The notes: generated by a model from the letters alone, not told the origin. A stretch of 64,000 nt of DNA from UBA6183 sp046314755 (GCA_046314755.1 JBKDBG010000017.1:1-64000); one strand, 5' to 3'; positions 48,801 to 58,277 are shown, counted from the first letter of the stretch. Translations and numbers: made by a program.

Positions 48801-49237
48801 GAGTTATTGTCATACCTACCAGCTAAAGAGGAGCCCCCATCAAAAATTCCACCGCCAGACTTTATTGAAACACCAATGATGCCATCGTTTACAATTCCCG
48901 TTCGCCCGCCACCGTCTTGTCCTGCAATTCGAATTCTGATTCTTTGTCCGGGCTTTACCGTACGTTGCGTTCCATTCAGTGTGCCGTCTGTTGTGAAAAA
49001 CCGACCATCAAGTTGTCCTTGTACAGTACTTCCAAATGAAAATTGAGCAACGCCATTAGTAACAGAAAAGCTACCACTGTTTTCGCTCCACACGTTAGTC
49101 CAATTAGAATTCCCTGTGGTATAGTTTTGGGCAGAAGAATAGTTGTTTGAAATGATAAAAATATAAACCACTAAAGGGATCTTATATTTTAACAAATCGA
49201 ATCGGTTCTTCACATTGTAAGAAAAAATCTGGCTCAT
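45857..49237 (-). CDS. T9SS-exported protein with autotransporter-type beta-strand repeats
   Basis: Protein of 1126 aa. The N terminus has 16 residues before the hydrophobic signal core (YKIPLVVYIFIISNN...SSAQ), so the true start may be later. Residues about 40-245 look like a lectin-like beta-sandwich. A segment at about 265-560 has the autotransporter-associated repeat pattern NGLGTVTLTAQNTFTGLTTVNAGTLQL and its relatives (GGTLRVSSNQTLDELTI, GGTLTVDAGVTLTI), which form a beta-helix. A region with GSGRRGWRMVTSPINGFTF and GWNLLGNPYPCEINY follows, common in large Bacteroidota surface proteins. The sorting domain (about 1050-1126) starts IYPNPAKGFIHI. It is probably the last gene of the amylase-binding-protein run: it lies 73 bases after the 704-aa gene and is followed by a terminator. 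Confidence 0.83.
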   Translation of the reverse strand: MSQIFSYNVKNRFDLLKYKIPLVVYIFIISNNYSSAQNYTTGNSNWTNVWSENSGSFSVTNGVAQFSFGSTVQGQLDGRFFTTDGTLNGTQRTVKPGQRIRIRIAGQDGGGRTGIVNDGIIGVSIKSGGGIFDGGSSLAGRYDNNSILKIEFLGGQSTARFSDGAGFSTTNMPNFTDFKSGTTYDIEVVSDREFNLVIGSNRNNIRRFTGSTGVSPALIHVRNSGANMDALFTLLEVSNIPINLTANTSESFNVTGVISNNESTINDVNKNGLGTVTLTAQNTFTGLTTVNAGTLQLNRSGGSTLPATNDVTVNNGGTLRVSSNQTLDELTINTGGTLTVDAGVTLTINGALTHSGTIIGAGSIAYGNNSTLVYSGVSVQTTNNMEWPSSSGPNNVSVGASGAVLHASRTINGTLTLNGAFNASNNLTLGNTGSLIFNGGSISNFTLPTELQNYTMPSGTSSLSNNLTVSGTLTIGSATLDIGSNTLSVNGAVSRTSGFIRSNGGSINVGGSTGNISLFFDQTTFGSTNRLVNLTVNRASSTITLGNEVQVTGTVTPTAGTLNANGNLVLISTASATGRIAQIQSGAAISGNINVQRFVQGGSGRRGWRMVTSPINGFTFNQLQEDILITGPGGGSNGFDAATPNSSIVTYQENTSGGRGWKNITHTNNALGQGLGMLVFYRGSRSQTNSLTNASIVPNDTVMDYFGNINQGAVAVNLSYTSTGSASNDGWNLLGNPYPCEINYAALSISGSVSNSYWVWDASTGMYVNRTSSQHIAIGQGFFVQAASSGASVTFNESGKVSTNPTAYFKTEENPLSIKMYQDSTKYDIAWLHFKPNSSLSYVFNEDAMKLLNSNINMGFVTSDHQLVQRNVVQALNNSTADTFVISTNAVSNGSYTIELDLGNTIPANKDVYLIDLFNNNITNVRLHSKYTFQIQNSNAATGGNRFRLVIGNAQALPVKLVSFSARRKEFGNVISWTTAQEKNMKGYEVQYSADGLAFETIGYIQSKNRATQTQYVFDDNRLVEGYYRLNKIEFNQSEYSHVVRVDNGDPMHALSIYPNPAKGFIHIDGLQEEDQGTVTMRQTDGRVKCVVALQKTIDISALEPGLYFVEINTINSSIQKKLLVE

Positions 49238-49310
49238 GCTTTTATAACTTTATTATTAAAATAACAGGCACCTATTAATCTTTTTTTCTAACCTTAATTT
49301 AAATCCTATT

Positions 49311-51425
49311 TCATTTCAAAAGTTTAATTGTTCTCTTTTCACCGTTATTATTTATCGTTAAATAATAAACACCTTCACTCAGTCCCTCTAAATTGCTTAG
49401 CACAAGTTTGCGGTCATGGGTCATTGACCGGCCTTCCTTCATCAACATGCCTTGCACATTATAAATTTCCCAAGCCAATGTGGTTGCCTCGCCTTGAATT
49501 CCGCTTATGATAATTTGATCATTAAACGGTACCGGATATGCATTCAAATCTTTCCACAACAACTCTTGTTCAACACTTACTGTTTCAGAAAAAGAAACTG
49601 CTCCATCATAATCCACTTGTTTGATTCGATAATAGGCCGCACCATCCAACACCTCATCAATAAACTGATAGGTGTTGCTTGTTTTGCTGTTACCGGCTCC
49701 ACGAACAAAGGCAAGGTCTTCAAAGTATCTACCGTCAATTGACCTTTGAACAACAAACCCTTTGTTATTACTTTCTGAAGCAGTGGTCCATTCTACCAAC
49801 ACGGCACCATTTTTTACTTTAGCGCCTACGTTTACAAACACAACAGGTAAAGCAACATTGCACGTATTAAATACTGAACCTAACAAAACAGCGGTTGTGT
49901 TTATTCTGGTATATGTACGATTAAATCCGCCCACACCATTGCTCACTGTGCAAGAGCGTTGGGCGGGATTCGGAAAGGATTCATGATTCGCAGCAACAGA
50001 GCTGTCTCCGTTAATGTATTTGTACTCAAACGTAGTAGGACAAACATTGTTTACAATGGCTTGGTAGTGATTTGGTGTATTCGGAATCGGAGTCATTCTA
50101 ATGGCGCCTCCCACCCAAGTTGGTGTAGTAAAACTTCCCATCACATACACTCTGCCTTGCGGGTCCGGTGTTTGTCCGGTAAGGTCAACCACAAACGTAA
50201 TGGTGGATGGTGCCGGAGTTGGCGGACAAGCGGTTGTCATGCCAAAACATGGTGTTGCTAATGTGCTATCTTTAATCACTACCAACTCTCTGTTTGAAGA
50301 CGTTGTTGTAAACGAGCTCTCCCAATTGGTTACCCCATTACGATGAAAACGAAACTTGTATTGTAGAGCAACTCCGGAATCAATGGTGATTATGCGGCTA
50401 TATACATTTGTTGTTCCCAAACGATTTAATAAAACACCATTTGACCAATTGGTTAGTGCTGCATCAGAACCTGCAACCGTAATGGAATCAATACCTCCGC
50501 AAATGTTATTGGTTACATCAACCGAAAAGGTAAGGTTGAATTTAGCCGTAAATGAAGCAACGTAATTATTTCCCGAATTATCATTTACCTGCAAGCAGCA
50601 TAAACTTCTGTCGGCTTCTGTTAATTGATTCAGTTTGCTTAATGTGAGTGTTGATGTAAACGCATAATACCTGATGCTGGTTCCGCTCGGTTGTGCCGGA
50701 ATAATTACTTGCCAGTTGGTATTGGTTGGCGCATTCGTTGATGTGGCTTCTAAAATGGTAGTGCTGTTCGTTGATGCAAAACCGCTTGCAGAAGTATAAC
50801 GAACAAATACCCTTTCTCCTGTTGATGGAGCAGCTGAAGTAGTGACATTAACCACAACACTGTTGTTGGCTTGTATACTTTGGGTAACTGTGTTTAGCGT
50901 AACAGGGTTATTTGCAGTGTATCCTACATAATACCGTGCATTTGTATTGGTGTAGCCGCAATCGTTAAACACAAAGGTATATCTGCCGGCAGTGCTCATG
51001 TTTAAGCCCATGTCGTTTCCGGAGTTGTATGCTCCTGCTATGTTCACCGAATCTATTCTGGCTTGCGCTACCGAAGTAAATACCCATTTATTTTGAAAGC
51101 GATTGGCGGGGGGGCCGGAAATAAATAAAAATCCGTTACCACCTCCACCGGCCATGTTACTATTGGTAACATCGCCTCCCGTTGGTTGTGCATTATACGT
51201 TTTTACCCATTGCCCACGCCCATCAGTTGGGTTACCCGAAGTAGTTGTAATTCTTCGGTAAACCGAATTCGCTGATGAAGCTGTGCTGTATCCGTTCATG
51301 CTTCCGGTTACTTGAACGGGCTCTCCCGAAAAGATATTTTGACTATATGTCATCGGAGCTAACACCATACAAAACAACATTGCAATTGTTGCTTTCAACG
51401 GTTTTAATTGTAGTATGTTTTTCAT
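49311..51425 (-). CDS. T9SS-exported starch-binding-like protein (704 aa)
   Basis: Paralogue of the 1326-aa protein encoded immediately upstream, with only 18 bases between the ORFs. After the signal peptide (about 1-28) comes a shared N-terminal domain with FSGEPVQVTGSMNGY and NPTDGRGQWVKTYNAQP (about 30-150), then an Ig-like domain (about 165-285). One pair of carbohydrate-binding-like modules follows. The first (LTFSVDVTNNICGGIDSITVAG...LTNWSNGVLL) resembles CBM20/48 folds, and the second (VDLTGQTPDPQGRVYVMGSFTTPTW) resembles SusE/F-type starch-binding modules. The sorting domain starts AYPVPFNDQIIISG near 630. With two GH13 enzymes upstream it is likely to bind alpha-glucan at the cell surface. 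The binding role is inferred. Confidence 0.8.
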   Translation of the reverse strand: MKNILQLKPLKATIAMLFCMVLAPMTYSQNIFSGEPVQVTGSMNGYSTASSANSVYRRITTTSGNPTDGRGQWVKTYNAQPTGGDVTNSNMAGGGGNGFLFISGPPANRFQNKWVFTSVAQARIDSVNIAGAYNSGNDMGLNMSTAGRYTFVFNDCGYTNTNARYYVGYTANNPVTLNTVTQSIQANNSVVVNVTTSAAPSTGERVFVRYTSASGFASTNSTTILEATSTNAPTNTNWQVIIPAQPSGTSIRYYAFTSTLTLSKLNQLTEADRSLCCLQVNDNSGNNYVASFTAKFNLTFSVDVTNNICGGIDSITVAGSDAALTNWSNGVLLNRLGTTNVYSRIITIDSGVALQYKFRFHRNGVTNWESSFTTTSSNRELVVIKDSTLATPCFGMTTACPPTPAPSTITFVVDLTGQTPDPQGRVYVMGSFTTPTWVGGAIRMTPIPNTPNHYQAIVNNVCPTTFEYKYINGDSSVAANHESFPNPAQRSCTVSNGVGGFNRTYTRINTTAVLLGSVFNTCNVALPVVFVNVGAKVKNGAVLVEWTTASESNNKGFVVQRSIDGRYFEDLAFVRGAGNSKTSNTYQFIDEVLDGAAYYRIKQVDYDGAVSFSETVSVEQELLWKDLNAYPVPFNDQIIISGIQGEATTLAWEIYNVQGMLMKEGRSMTHDRKLVLSNLEGLSEGVYYLTINNNGEKRTIKLLK

Positions 51426-51443
51426 ATGTATTACTAATTATAA

Positions 51444-54400
51444 TTACTGCTTACAAACTTTTATCATTTTTACTCCAAACTCATTTTTCACACGGAGATA
51501 ATACACGCCTGATGGCAACTCCTCGGTTGAAATCTGCGCGGATGTTTGTTCTTCGGTATGATAAACCACCACACCAGTAACATTGGTAATGGTAATTGAT
51601 GTTTGTTCTAATAGTCCTTCAATCAAAAGTTGGTTGTTGAACGGATTAGGATAAATATTCACTCCGTTTTCATTCACTTTGTTCAAACCTGTACCACTTA
51701 AACTTGTATTATACAATGCAGTATCTGCGCACGGAACATTAGCAATTACGCGTATGGTTCCCAATAAGCCGCTTTCCCATACTACTGTAATTTGTGAAGT
51801 TCCTAATCCGCTGATGATTTTTCCGTTTGAGCTAATCTCCCAAGCATATCCACTGAATGATGAATTTGTTGTTTGGTATAAAACGGTATCGCCTAGCTTA
51901 GCTTCTGTAGGGCCAATTACCGGACCAACGTTTATCGGCTCACACACGTTTACATTCAATACAGTTTGGTTGCTGCAGGTATCATTTGCTTTCACCTTGA
52001 TGTTGTTTGTTCCGGCACTTACCCATTTTACTGTTATCGTGTTTGTTCCGGCACCACTTTCAATGGTTCCGCCTGTTACTTCCCAAATGGCAGTTGATCC
52101 TTGCGGTAAGGAGGTTTGATAGGCTTGTGTTTCATTTAAGCGTGCAGTGGTTGTTCCCGTAATCGGACCAACCTCAACAGCAATTCGCCTGTTCACTTCA
52201 ACTGTAGTGCTTACGATACCCCCTCCAACAGAAACCAAACGAACCAAATAGTTACCCACTACTGTTGGGGCCGGAATAATTAAATTGGTTTGTCCGGATG
52301 CATTAAACAATTGAACGGTTCCCGTATTAATCGGCTGAGCGAAACTTCCATTCGCATCAGAAATTTCAACACGGAATAATGAATCCGTATACGCTGAATT
52401 TCTTAGTGTGTATTGAACTGTTGTAATTCCGTTACCACAAACAACAGCAGGAGATGGATTTGAAAGTTGAAGCTCTTCTTGTTTGCTGCATTTGTTAAAT
52501 AAAAATTCAACTTGTGTTAATGCCGCAATATTTCTAATGAGTTGTCGATTAAACCCACCTAAGCCATTGCTAACCACACAGCCTCTTTCATTCGCATTTG
52601 GAAAAGTTTCCGCATTATTCACCACACTGCTATCTCCATTAATAAATTTATATAACACGGTATCTACGCAAACCTGTGTGGTGATTTCAAACAATCCGGG
52701 TTGACCAGAAACCTGCTGCATTCGCATAGGTCCGCCCATCCATTGCGGTTGTGTGAAATTTCCCATTACATACACTCTTCCTTGTGCGTCAGGAATTACT
52801 TGCGATACATCAACCCTAAAGCGAACAAGCGAAGGAGGATTACTCGGAGCACAATTCCCTGTTTCGCCAAAACATACCGGACCAATTGTGGCAGATGAGG
52901 TGATGGTAAACTCTCTGTTTTTGCTTGTAGTTGCAAAATCGCTTTCCCAAACTGTTGTTCCCGAGCGATGTGTTCTAAATTTATATTGAAGCGCCAATCC
53001 GGAATCCAGCAACAGTGTATCTGTATAAATATTGGTTCCTGTTATTTGGTGCAGTCTTCTACTGCCTGCCCAATTACCTAATATCACATTGTTGCCGGTG
53101 ATGGTTACTGAATCAGGAAGCGCACATTTTTGCTTTTCAAGATTCACCTGAAATACCACTTGGTATTTAGGAATAATTGGAGCAGGAGAGCAACTATCGA
53201 ACATAAATTCTAATACAACAGGTAAGCTGTCGTTGCGAAGGAGTCTTCTGTTAAACCCTCCGCCCGATGCCGGTACTACACAAGTTCTTTGAGAAGCGGA
53301 AGGAAACGTTTCTGCATTTACAATAACACTGCTATCTCCATTTATAAATTTGTACAATACCGTATCGGCACAAACAGAAACCATTCTTTCAAAAACACCC
53401 GGACGACCTGCTACAGGAAATAATCGTAATGCACCTTGTTGCCATTGTGGTGTGGTGAAATTTCCCATCACATAAATTCTTCCTTGGGCATTTGGAACAC
53501 CTCTGCTTAAATCAACCCTAAACGTAATGTTTGATGGTGCCGGAAGAGGAGAACAATTGTTTAGTTGATTAAAACAAACTACCTCAAGTGTGGTGTCGGT
53601 GTTAACCGTAAGTTGTCGGTTTCCACTTGTTGATGTAAAATTAGATTCCCATGTTATTGCTCCGTTTGTATGCCAACGAAATTTATACTGAATGGCTAAG
53701 GCCGAATCAAAACTGATGGTGTCACTGTAAATATTGCTTATTCCTTCTTGTTTAAGTCGCACCGAATTCGACCAATTGCCTAACATGACGTGATTGCCTG
53801 TAATGGTTACCGAATCAAATCCGGCACACGCCAATCGCTCCATGTTTACCCTAAATCGAACTGTTTTTTTACTGATTACAGGAGCAACCATACAACTGTC
53901 AAATAAGTACTCTAATGTTTGTGCTTGCGTACCGTTTCTTACAAAAATTCGGTTAAACCCTCCGGTTCCATTTGATACCGTGCATGAACGTTGCGAAGGA
54001 GAAGGAAATGTTTCTGCATTTGCTGCCACACTGCTGTCTCCATTCATAAATTTATAAATCACCGTGTCGGCACAAACAGAAACCGTTCTTTCAAAAACAC
54101 CCGGACGACCTGCTACAGGAAATAATCGTAATGCCCCTTGTTGCCATTGTGGTGTGGTGAAATTTCCCATCACATAAATTCTTCCTTGGGCATTTGGAAC
54201 ACCTCTGCTTAAATCAACCCTAAACGTAACTTGTGATGGTGGCGGAAATGAGGGGCAAGTTTGTTGTTGACCAAAACAAAAAGCAAGAAGTGACGTATCT
54301 TTTTGAATGGTAATTTCTCGGTTGCCACTTACGGTTGAAAAGTTTGCTTCCCATTGTGTTGTTCCATTTCGGTGATACCTGAATTTAAATTGAACCGCAG

Positions 54401-55424
54401 CACCTGAATCAAGCAACAAGGTATCCGAGTGAATGGTGCCGTTGCTATTCATCCTACGCCATCCCGACCAGTTGCCCAATACCATTTGATTACCAACTAA
54501 AGTCACCGAGTCAAAAGGCACACAAGCAAATGCGGCCATATCAACATTAAACACCACATTGTATTTTGGAACAAAACTGTGTTGATAGTTTAGTCCGTTG
54601 TTGTCTAAAACTTGTAAAGCACATAAAGATTTTCCGGTTTCGTTTAGTGCATTTAACTGTGTTTGTATTAGGGTTGAAGTAAAGAAATAATACGTAACTG
54701 TACTGCCGGCATTCATAGCAGGTAATGTGGCTTGCCATAAAGTATCGGTAGGATTATTTAAAGAGGAACATGCCAAAACCGTACTGCTTGATGTTGCTCC
54801 AAAATTTGAATTCAATGTGTATCTTACAAACACCCTTTCATTAGGTGACGGAGTAGTGTTTGTTCTCAACTGCAATTGAAGAGTGTTGTTGGCCAACACT
54901 TGCATGCTTGCATTACTTACTTGCACCGGCTGATTTGGGGTATAACCCACATAAAACTGGGCATTGGTTGCTGTGTAACCACAGTCGTTAAACACAAACG
55001 TATACCTTCCGGCAGTGCTCATGTTTAAGCCCATATCTTGACCGGAATTATATGCTGAAATTCCGTTGATAGAATCTAAGCGTGCTTGTCCGATTCCCGC
55101 AAAAACCCATTTGTTTTGAAAGCGACTAGCAGAAGGTCCGGATATAAATAAAAATCCGTTACCTCCTCCACCGGCCATGTTTGTGTTTGTTACATCACCA
55201 CCACTTGGTTGTGCATTATAGGTTTTTACCCATTGGCCTCTGCCATCGGTTGGGTTACCCGCATTTACCGACACCCTTCTGTAGGTGGTGTTAAATGCAC
55301 TTCCCGTATTATAGTTATTCATGGAGCCAACCACTTGAACCGGCTCTCCGGAAAAAATATTCTGGGCATTTGTGCCTGTGGCAAAAAGACCCAAGAACAC
55401 TCCACAAAGGATGCTTTTTTTCAT
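51444..55424 (-). CDS. T9SS-exported protein with three tandem starch-binding-like units (1326 aa)
   Basis: Longer paralogue of the 704-aa protein. Signal peptide (1-20), the shared N-terminal domain (about 21-165) and an Ig-like domain (about 170-285) come first. Three copies of a ~234-residue unit follow at about 287-520, 521-755 and 755-988. Each unit has a module with (V/I)TGN-type and LGNWS/LGNWA signatures, then a second module with GRIYVMGNFTTPQW and KF(M/I)NGDSSV. Two PKD-like domains (about 1065-1230) carry TIESGAGTNTITVKW and IISGLGTSQITVVW. A sorting domain begins IYPNPFNNQLLIEG near 1256. Multiple binding modules in tandem give avidity for polymers such as starch or glycogen. Only 5 bases separate it from the upstream amylase, so cotranscription is nearly certain. 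Confidence 0.83.
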   Translation of the reverse strand: MKKSILCGVFLGLFATGTNAQNIFSGEPVQVVGSMNNYNTGSAFNTTYRRVSVNAGNPTDGRGQWVKTYNAQPSGGDVTNTNMAGGGGNGFLFISGPSASRFQNKWVFAGIGQARLDSINGISAYNSGQDMGLNMSTAGRYTFVFNDCGYTATNAQFYVGYTPNQPVQVSNASMQVLANNTLQLQLRTNTTPSPNERVFVRYTLNSNFGATSSSTVLACSSLNNPTDTLWQATLPAMNAGSTVTYYFFTSTLIQTQLNALNETGKSLCALQVLDNNGLNYQHSFVPKYNVVFNVDMAAFACVPFDSVTLVGNQMVLGNWSGWRRMNSNGTIHSDTLLLDSGAAVQFKFRYHRNGTTQWEANFSTVSGNREITIQKDTSLLAFCFGQQQTCPSFPPPSQVTFRVDLSRGVPNAQGRIYVMGNFTTPQWQQGALRLFPVAGRPGVFERTVSVCADTVIYKFMNGDSSVAANAETFPSPSQRSCTVSNGTGGFNRIFVRNGTQAQTLEYLFDSCMVAPVISKKTVRFRVNMERLACAGFDSVTITGNHVMLGNWSNSVRLKQEGISNIYSDTISFDSALAIQYKFRWHTNGAITWESNFTSTSGNRQLTVNTDTTLEVVCFNQLNNCSPLPAPSNITFRVDLSRGVPNAQGRIYVMGNFTTPQWQQGALRLFPVAGRPGVFERMVSVCADTVLYKFINGDSSVIVNAETFPSASQRTCVVPASGGGFNRRLLRNDSLPVVLEFMFDSCSPAPIIPKYQVVFQVNLEKQKCALPDSVTITGNNVILGNWAGSRRLHQITGTNIYTDTLLLDSGLALQYKFRTHRSGTTVWESDFATTSKNREFTITSSATIGPVCFGETGNCAPSNPPSLVRFRVDVSQVIPDAQGRVYVMGNFTQPQWMGGPMRMQQVSGQPGLFEITTQVCVDTVLYKFINGDSSVVNNAETFPNANERGCVVSNGLGGFNRQLIRNIAALTQVEFLFNKCSKQEELQLSNPSPAVVCGNGITTVQYTLRNSAYTDSLFRVEISDANGSFAQPINTGTVQLFNASGQTNLIIPAPTVVGNYLVRLVSVGGGIVSTTVEVNRRIAVEVGPITGTTTARLNETQAYQTSLPQGSTAIWEVTGGTIESGAGTNTITVKWVSAGTNNIKVKANDTCSNQTVLNVNVCEPINVGPVIGPTEAKLGDTVLYQTTNSSFSGYAWEISSNGKIISGLGTSQITVVWESGLLGTIRVIANVPCADTALYNTSLSGTGLNKVNENGVNIYPNPFNNQLLIEGLLEQTSITITNVTGVVVYHTEEQTSAQISTEELPSGVYYLRVKNEFGVKMIKVCKQ
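53365..53527. repeat. Near-identical internal DNA repeat, copy 1 (in the 1326-aa gene)
   Basis: 163 bases match the copy at 54067-54229 with two mismatches by eye, exactly 702 bases apart, which is 234 codons in frame. It encodes the GRIYVMGNFTTPQW part of the second module and adjoining residues. Confidence 0.95.
54067..54229. repeat. Near-identical internal DNA repeat, copy 2 (in the 1326-aa gene)
   Basis: Partner of 53365-53527. The remainder of the 702-base unit is much more diverged, so the identity is confined to this segment and points to recent gene conversion or a patch of recent duplication. Confidence 0.95.
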
Positions 55425-55429
55425 ACGTG

Positions 55430-58228
55430 TTAATGTTTTACCAATACTTTCTTCACTTCACTTGCGTGCGTATATTCAATTCTTAATAAATACATTCCAT
55501 TGGTTACTTCACTTACATTGATATCGGCTATGTTATTATCAATTTCAGTTGATATGATTTCTTTTCCTGATAAATCAAGAAGGCTGATTTTTTTGATAGG
55601 CTGTTTGAGTGATTCAATAATTATTTTTTCATTGGCCGGGTTTGGAAACACATTGCTCATTCCGGTCATTGGCATTTCGGTTAAACCCACACTGCCGCTT
55701 GGTTTTGTGGTAAGTTTCACATCAGTAAACACCACATAATCTCCCGGTTGTAAGCTAATAGTTTGCCCCACATTGGTTACATTAATTGAATCACCGGTAA
55801 TGTAATTATACCACCATCCGGTATGCTGAAAACCCGGAGTTAAATTAAGAGGAACCACATCAAAATTTCCTGCAATTACGGTATTCATGCTGTCGTGATT
55901 CACCTTAAGTACTTTACCTGTTCCGGCTACATCGTAGATGTAGTTATCCGATGAAAAAGAAACGTGTTGTTTCAACTTGGCAATCATACCAACTTGAGTA
56001 AGGGCAGCAACACGATCGGCATTGTTTAAGTAATCCCAGCGAAAGGGTTTATTGCCGGTTCTTCCATTGGTGTTAATAGAAACTTCGTATCCCAACTCTC
56101 CTCCTTGCCATAACATTTTTGGGCCTTTTAATGGTAACAACAATGCATGATAAGCAGCCACACGTTTTAAGGCATTGCTTAAGTTTTTTGTGCTATATCC
56201 GCCACTTGCATTGCCATAGGTTAAAGTAGAAAACATGATACGTTCTTCATCATGGCTTTCGGCATAGGTAATTAAGTTTGGAAAATTCCAGCCTCTGGCT
56301 TTGTAATTACCCCAACTTAAATTTGCTTTTGAATTGTTATAACCCATTGTTGCTTCTGCGTAAGCTTCAGTCATTTTACCCCACAACATAAAACCCATGT
56401 TTGCCAATACGGTTTCTTCCGAGTTATCACCCAAATGCTCCAATATTAAATACGCATCAGGCGCATACTTAATAATTTCATTGCGTATTCTATTCCAAAT
56501 ATCTACTCGAGACTGATCGTAGGCACTCCAGGCCCCAATATCACCAAGGGTGTTTTTTTGTGTGAATCCTTTTGATAAATCAAAACGATAACCATCAACT
56601 TTATACTCCGTCAACCAAAATTTAATCACACGATCCGTAAATTCTTTTACTACTTGTGCTTCGTGGTTGTAGTCATAACCCACACCAAAAGGATGTTTAT
56701 CTACTTGATTAAACCAAGGGTTTTGTGCCGTTGGCTGTCCGTACTGACCTGCCGTTGGATCAAAGTACATTCTTACCTGAGGATTTTGGCCAAACGAATG
56801 GTTTAATGCAATATCTAAAACAACCGCTATTCCGTTGGCATGACACTCATCTACGAACGCTTTAAAATCATTTTTTGTTCCGTAGTATTTGTCAATTGCG
56901 AAATAAAACATTGGATTGTAGCCCCAACTTTCATTCCCTTCAAACTCCATAATAGGCATAATTTTTACGCAGTTGGCACCAACTCTTTTTAAATAACTGA
57001 TGGTGTCTTTTAGGGTTTTAAAATCATGTTTGCCAATAAAATCACGAACCAATAATTCATAAATTACCAGTTTATCATTTAATGGCTTTACAAAGTTGTT
57101 TGTTTTCCAAGTATAAGCAGGTTCACCTATTTGCAGTACCGAAACAACTTCAGTTGTTTTTCCAACCGGATACGGTTTTAAATTCGGATATGTTTCAGGA
57201 GTAATCCAACCATCATTCCAAGGATCAAGAACTTTTTCGGCATATACATCAGCCACTTTTAATTGCACATCATCAATTGAATATTGAAAAGCATATTCTA
57301 CTCCTTTTGTTAATCCTGATATGGTAATCCAATATCGGCTTCCGTCAGGAGTACGCTTCATTAAATAGTTGGGATGAAATTCCCAATTATTAAAATCACC
57401 AATTACATAAACAAAGTTTTTAAACGGAGCAAAAAGCTGTAAGGTTACGGAAGAATCATTAATATAATTTATTCCATCAATAACACCTGATGGTGATGTT
57501 GCAATAGCAGGGTTTAATCTTGGCATGATGTAAGACGTATCATATGATTTTGTGCCATTTAAATTTCCTTCCAACACCAAATTAACGCGCGTATTTCCAA
57601 AACCCAACGCAGTGTTTTTATACGTTAATGAGGTGGAATTATTCGCTTGTGCAACTTGCACCCCATTGGCAAACAAGGTTAATGTTGAAGGGGCAGAAGC
57701 TCCGGCAGAAACAGTGAACGAATCGGTTGGGTTAAAAAAACTGCCTTTTTGTGGGACGTTTATTTTCGCTTGATAAGTACCTTGGTTAATGTCTACAAAA
57801 ATATCTCCGCCACCACTTGTTTTTCCTGTTTTGCTTCCATCGGCATTTCTGAACACAAACGCTAATCTTAACACGGTTTCATTGGCAGGAATTCCATAAA
57901 ACGAGCGAATATTTCCAATTGTTAAAGTATATCTGTTGGTGTTACCTATTCGTGTTAGTAAAGCTTTAGGCAAATTGGTTGTCCATGGCGCAATTACATA
58001 CCTCCAATCTGAACCGGAAGTGCTGGCAGAGGTAATTACTCCCGAATGTGCATAAATGGTACTCTGACCCAATAAAGCAGCGTTGCCTAATGAGGCATCA
58101 AAAGTAATAACAACATTATTATCATTGGCCGTTGCAAACGCAGGGCTAATAGAAATAAGTTGTGCAGAAACACGGTAAGTAACCGAAAAAAATAATACAA
58201 AGGCTATTAATTTATTTTTCATATGCAT
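55430..58228 (-). CDS. GH13 alpha-amylase-family enzyme with N-terminal binding domains and T9SS sorting domain (932 aa)
   Basis: Extracellular glucan hydrolase or transferase. Signal peptide (about 1-23), two beta domains (about 25-240), then a CBM48-like domain (about 258-345; VTLQLFAPFKNFVYVIGDFNNWE). The GH13 barrel has region I DIALNH (472-477), nucleophile D550 in GYRFDLSKG, acid/base E597 in LILEHL and the third acid D660 in ESHDEER. The CBM48 followed by GYNPMFYFAIDKYYG recalls branching/debranching-type GH13 enzymes, so the exact reaction is open. The sorting domain starts VFPNPANEKIIIES near 855. The second Met (58222) gives the tidier signal peptide and may be the true start. It lies directly upstream of the binding-module gene (5 bases). 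Confidence 0.9.
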   Translation of the reverse strand: MHMKNKLIAFVLFFSVTYRVSAQLISISPAFATANDNNVVITFDASLGNAALLGQSTIYAHSGVITSASTSGSDWRYVIAPWTTNLPKALLTRIGNTNRYTLTIGNIRSFYGIPANETVLRLAFVFRNADGSKTGKTSGGGDIFVDINQGTYQAKINVPQKGSFFNPTDSFTVSAGASAPSTLTLFANGVQVAQANNSTSLTYKNTALGFGNTRVNLVLEGNLNGTKSYDTSYIMPRLNPAIATSPSGVIDGINYINDSSVTLQLFAPFKNFVYVIGDFNNWEFHPNYLMKRTPDGSRYWITISGLTKGVEYAFQYSIDDVQLKVADVYAEKVLDPWNDGWITPETYPNLKPYPVGKTTEVVSVLQIGEPAYTWKTNNFVKPLNDKLVIYELLVRDFIGKHDFKTLKDTISYLKRVGANCVKIMPIMEFEGNESWGYNPMFYFAIDKYYGTKNDFKAFVDECHANGIAVVLDIALNHSFGQNPQVRMYFDPTAGQYGQPTAQNPWFNQVDKHPFGVGYDYNHEAQVVKEFTDRVIKFWLTEYKVDGYRFDLSKGFTQKNTLGDIGAWSAYDQSRVDIWNRIRNEIIKYAPDAYLILEHLGDNSEETVLANMGFMLWGKMTEAYAEATMGYNNSKANLSWGNYKARGWNFPNLITYAESHDEERIMFSTLTYGNASGGYSTKNLSNALKRVAAYHALLLPLKGPKMLWQGGELGYEVSINTNGRTGNKPFRWDYLNNADRVAALTQVGMIAKLKQHVSFSSDNYIYDVAGTGKVLKVNHDSMNTVIAGNFDVVPLNLTPGFQHTGWWYNYITGDSINVTNVGQTISLQPGDYVVFTDVKLTTKPSGSVGLTEMPMTGMSNVFPNPANEKIIIESLKQPIKKISLLDLSGKEIISTEIDNNIADINVSEVTNGMYLLRIEYTHASEVKKVLVKH

Positions 58229-58256
58229 GGTTTTGTTTACTGTTTTAAAAAAGCAG

Positions 58257-58277
58257 TAAGTGTAAAATTAACACTTA
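58257..58277. repeat. Small inverted repeat upstream of the 932-aa amylase
   Basis: A perfect 7-bp inverted repeat (58257-58263 with 58271-58277) around a 7-base A/T spacer, 29 bases upstream of the gene at 58228. It could be a regulator site or an accident of AT-rich sequence. Confidence 0.3.
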
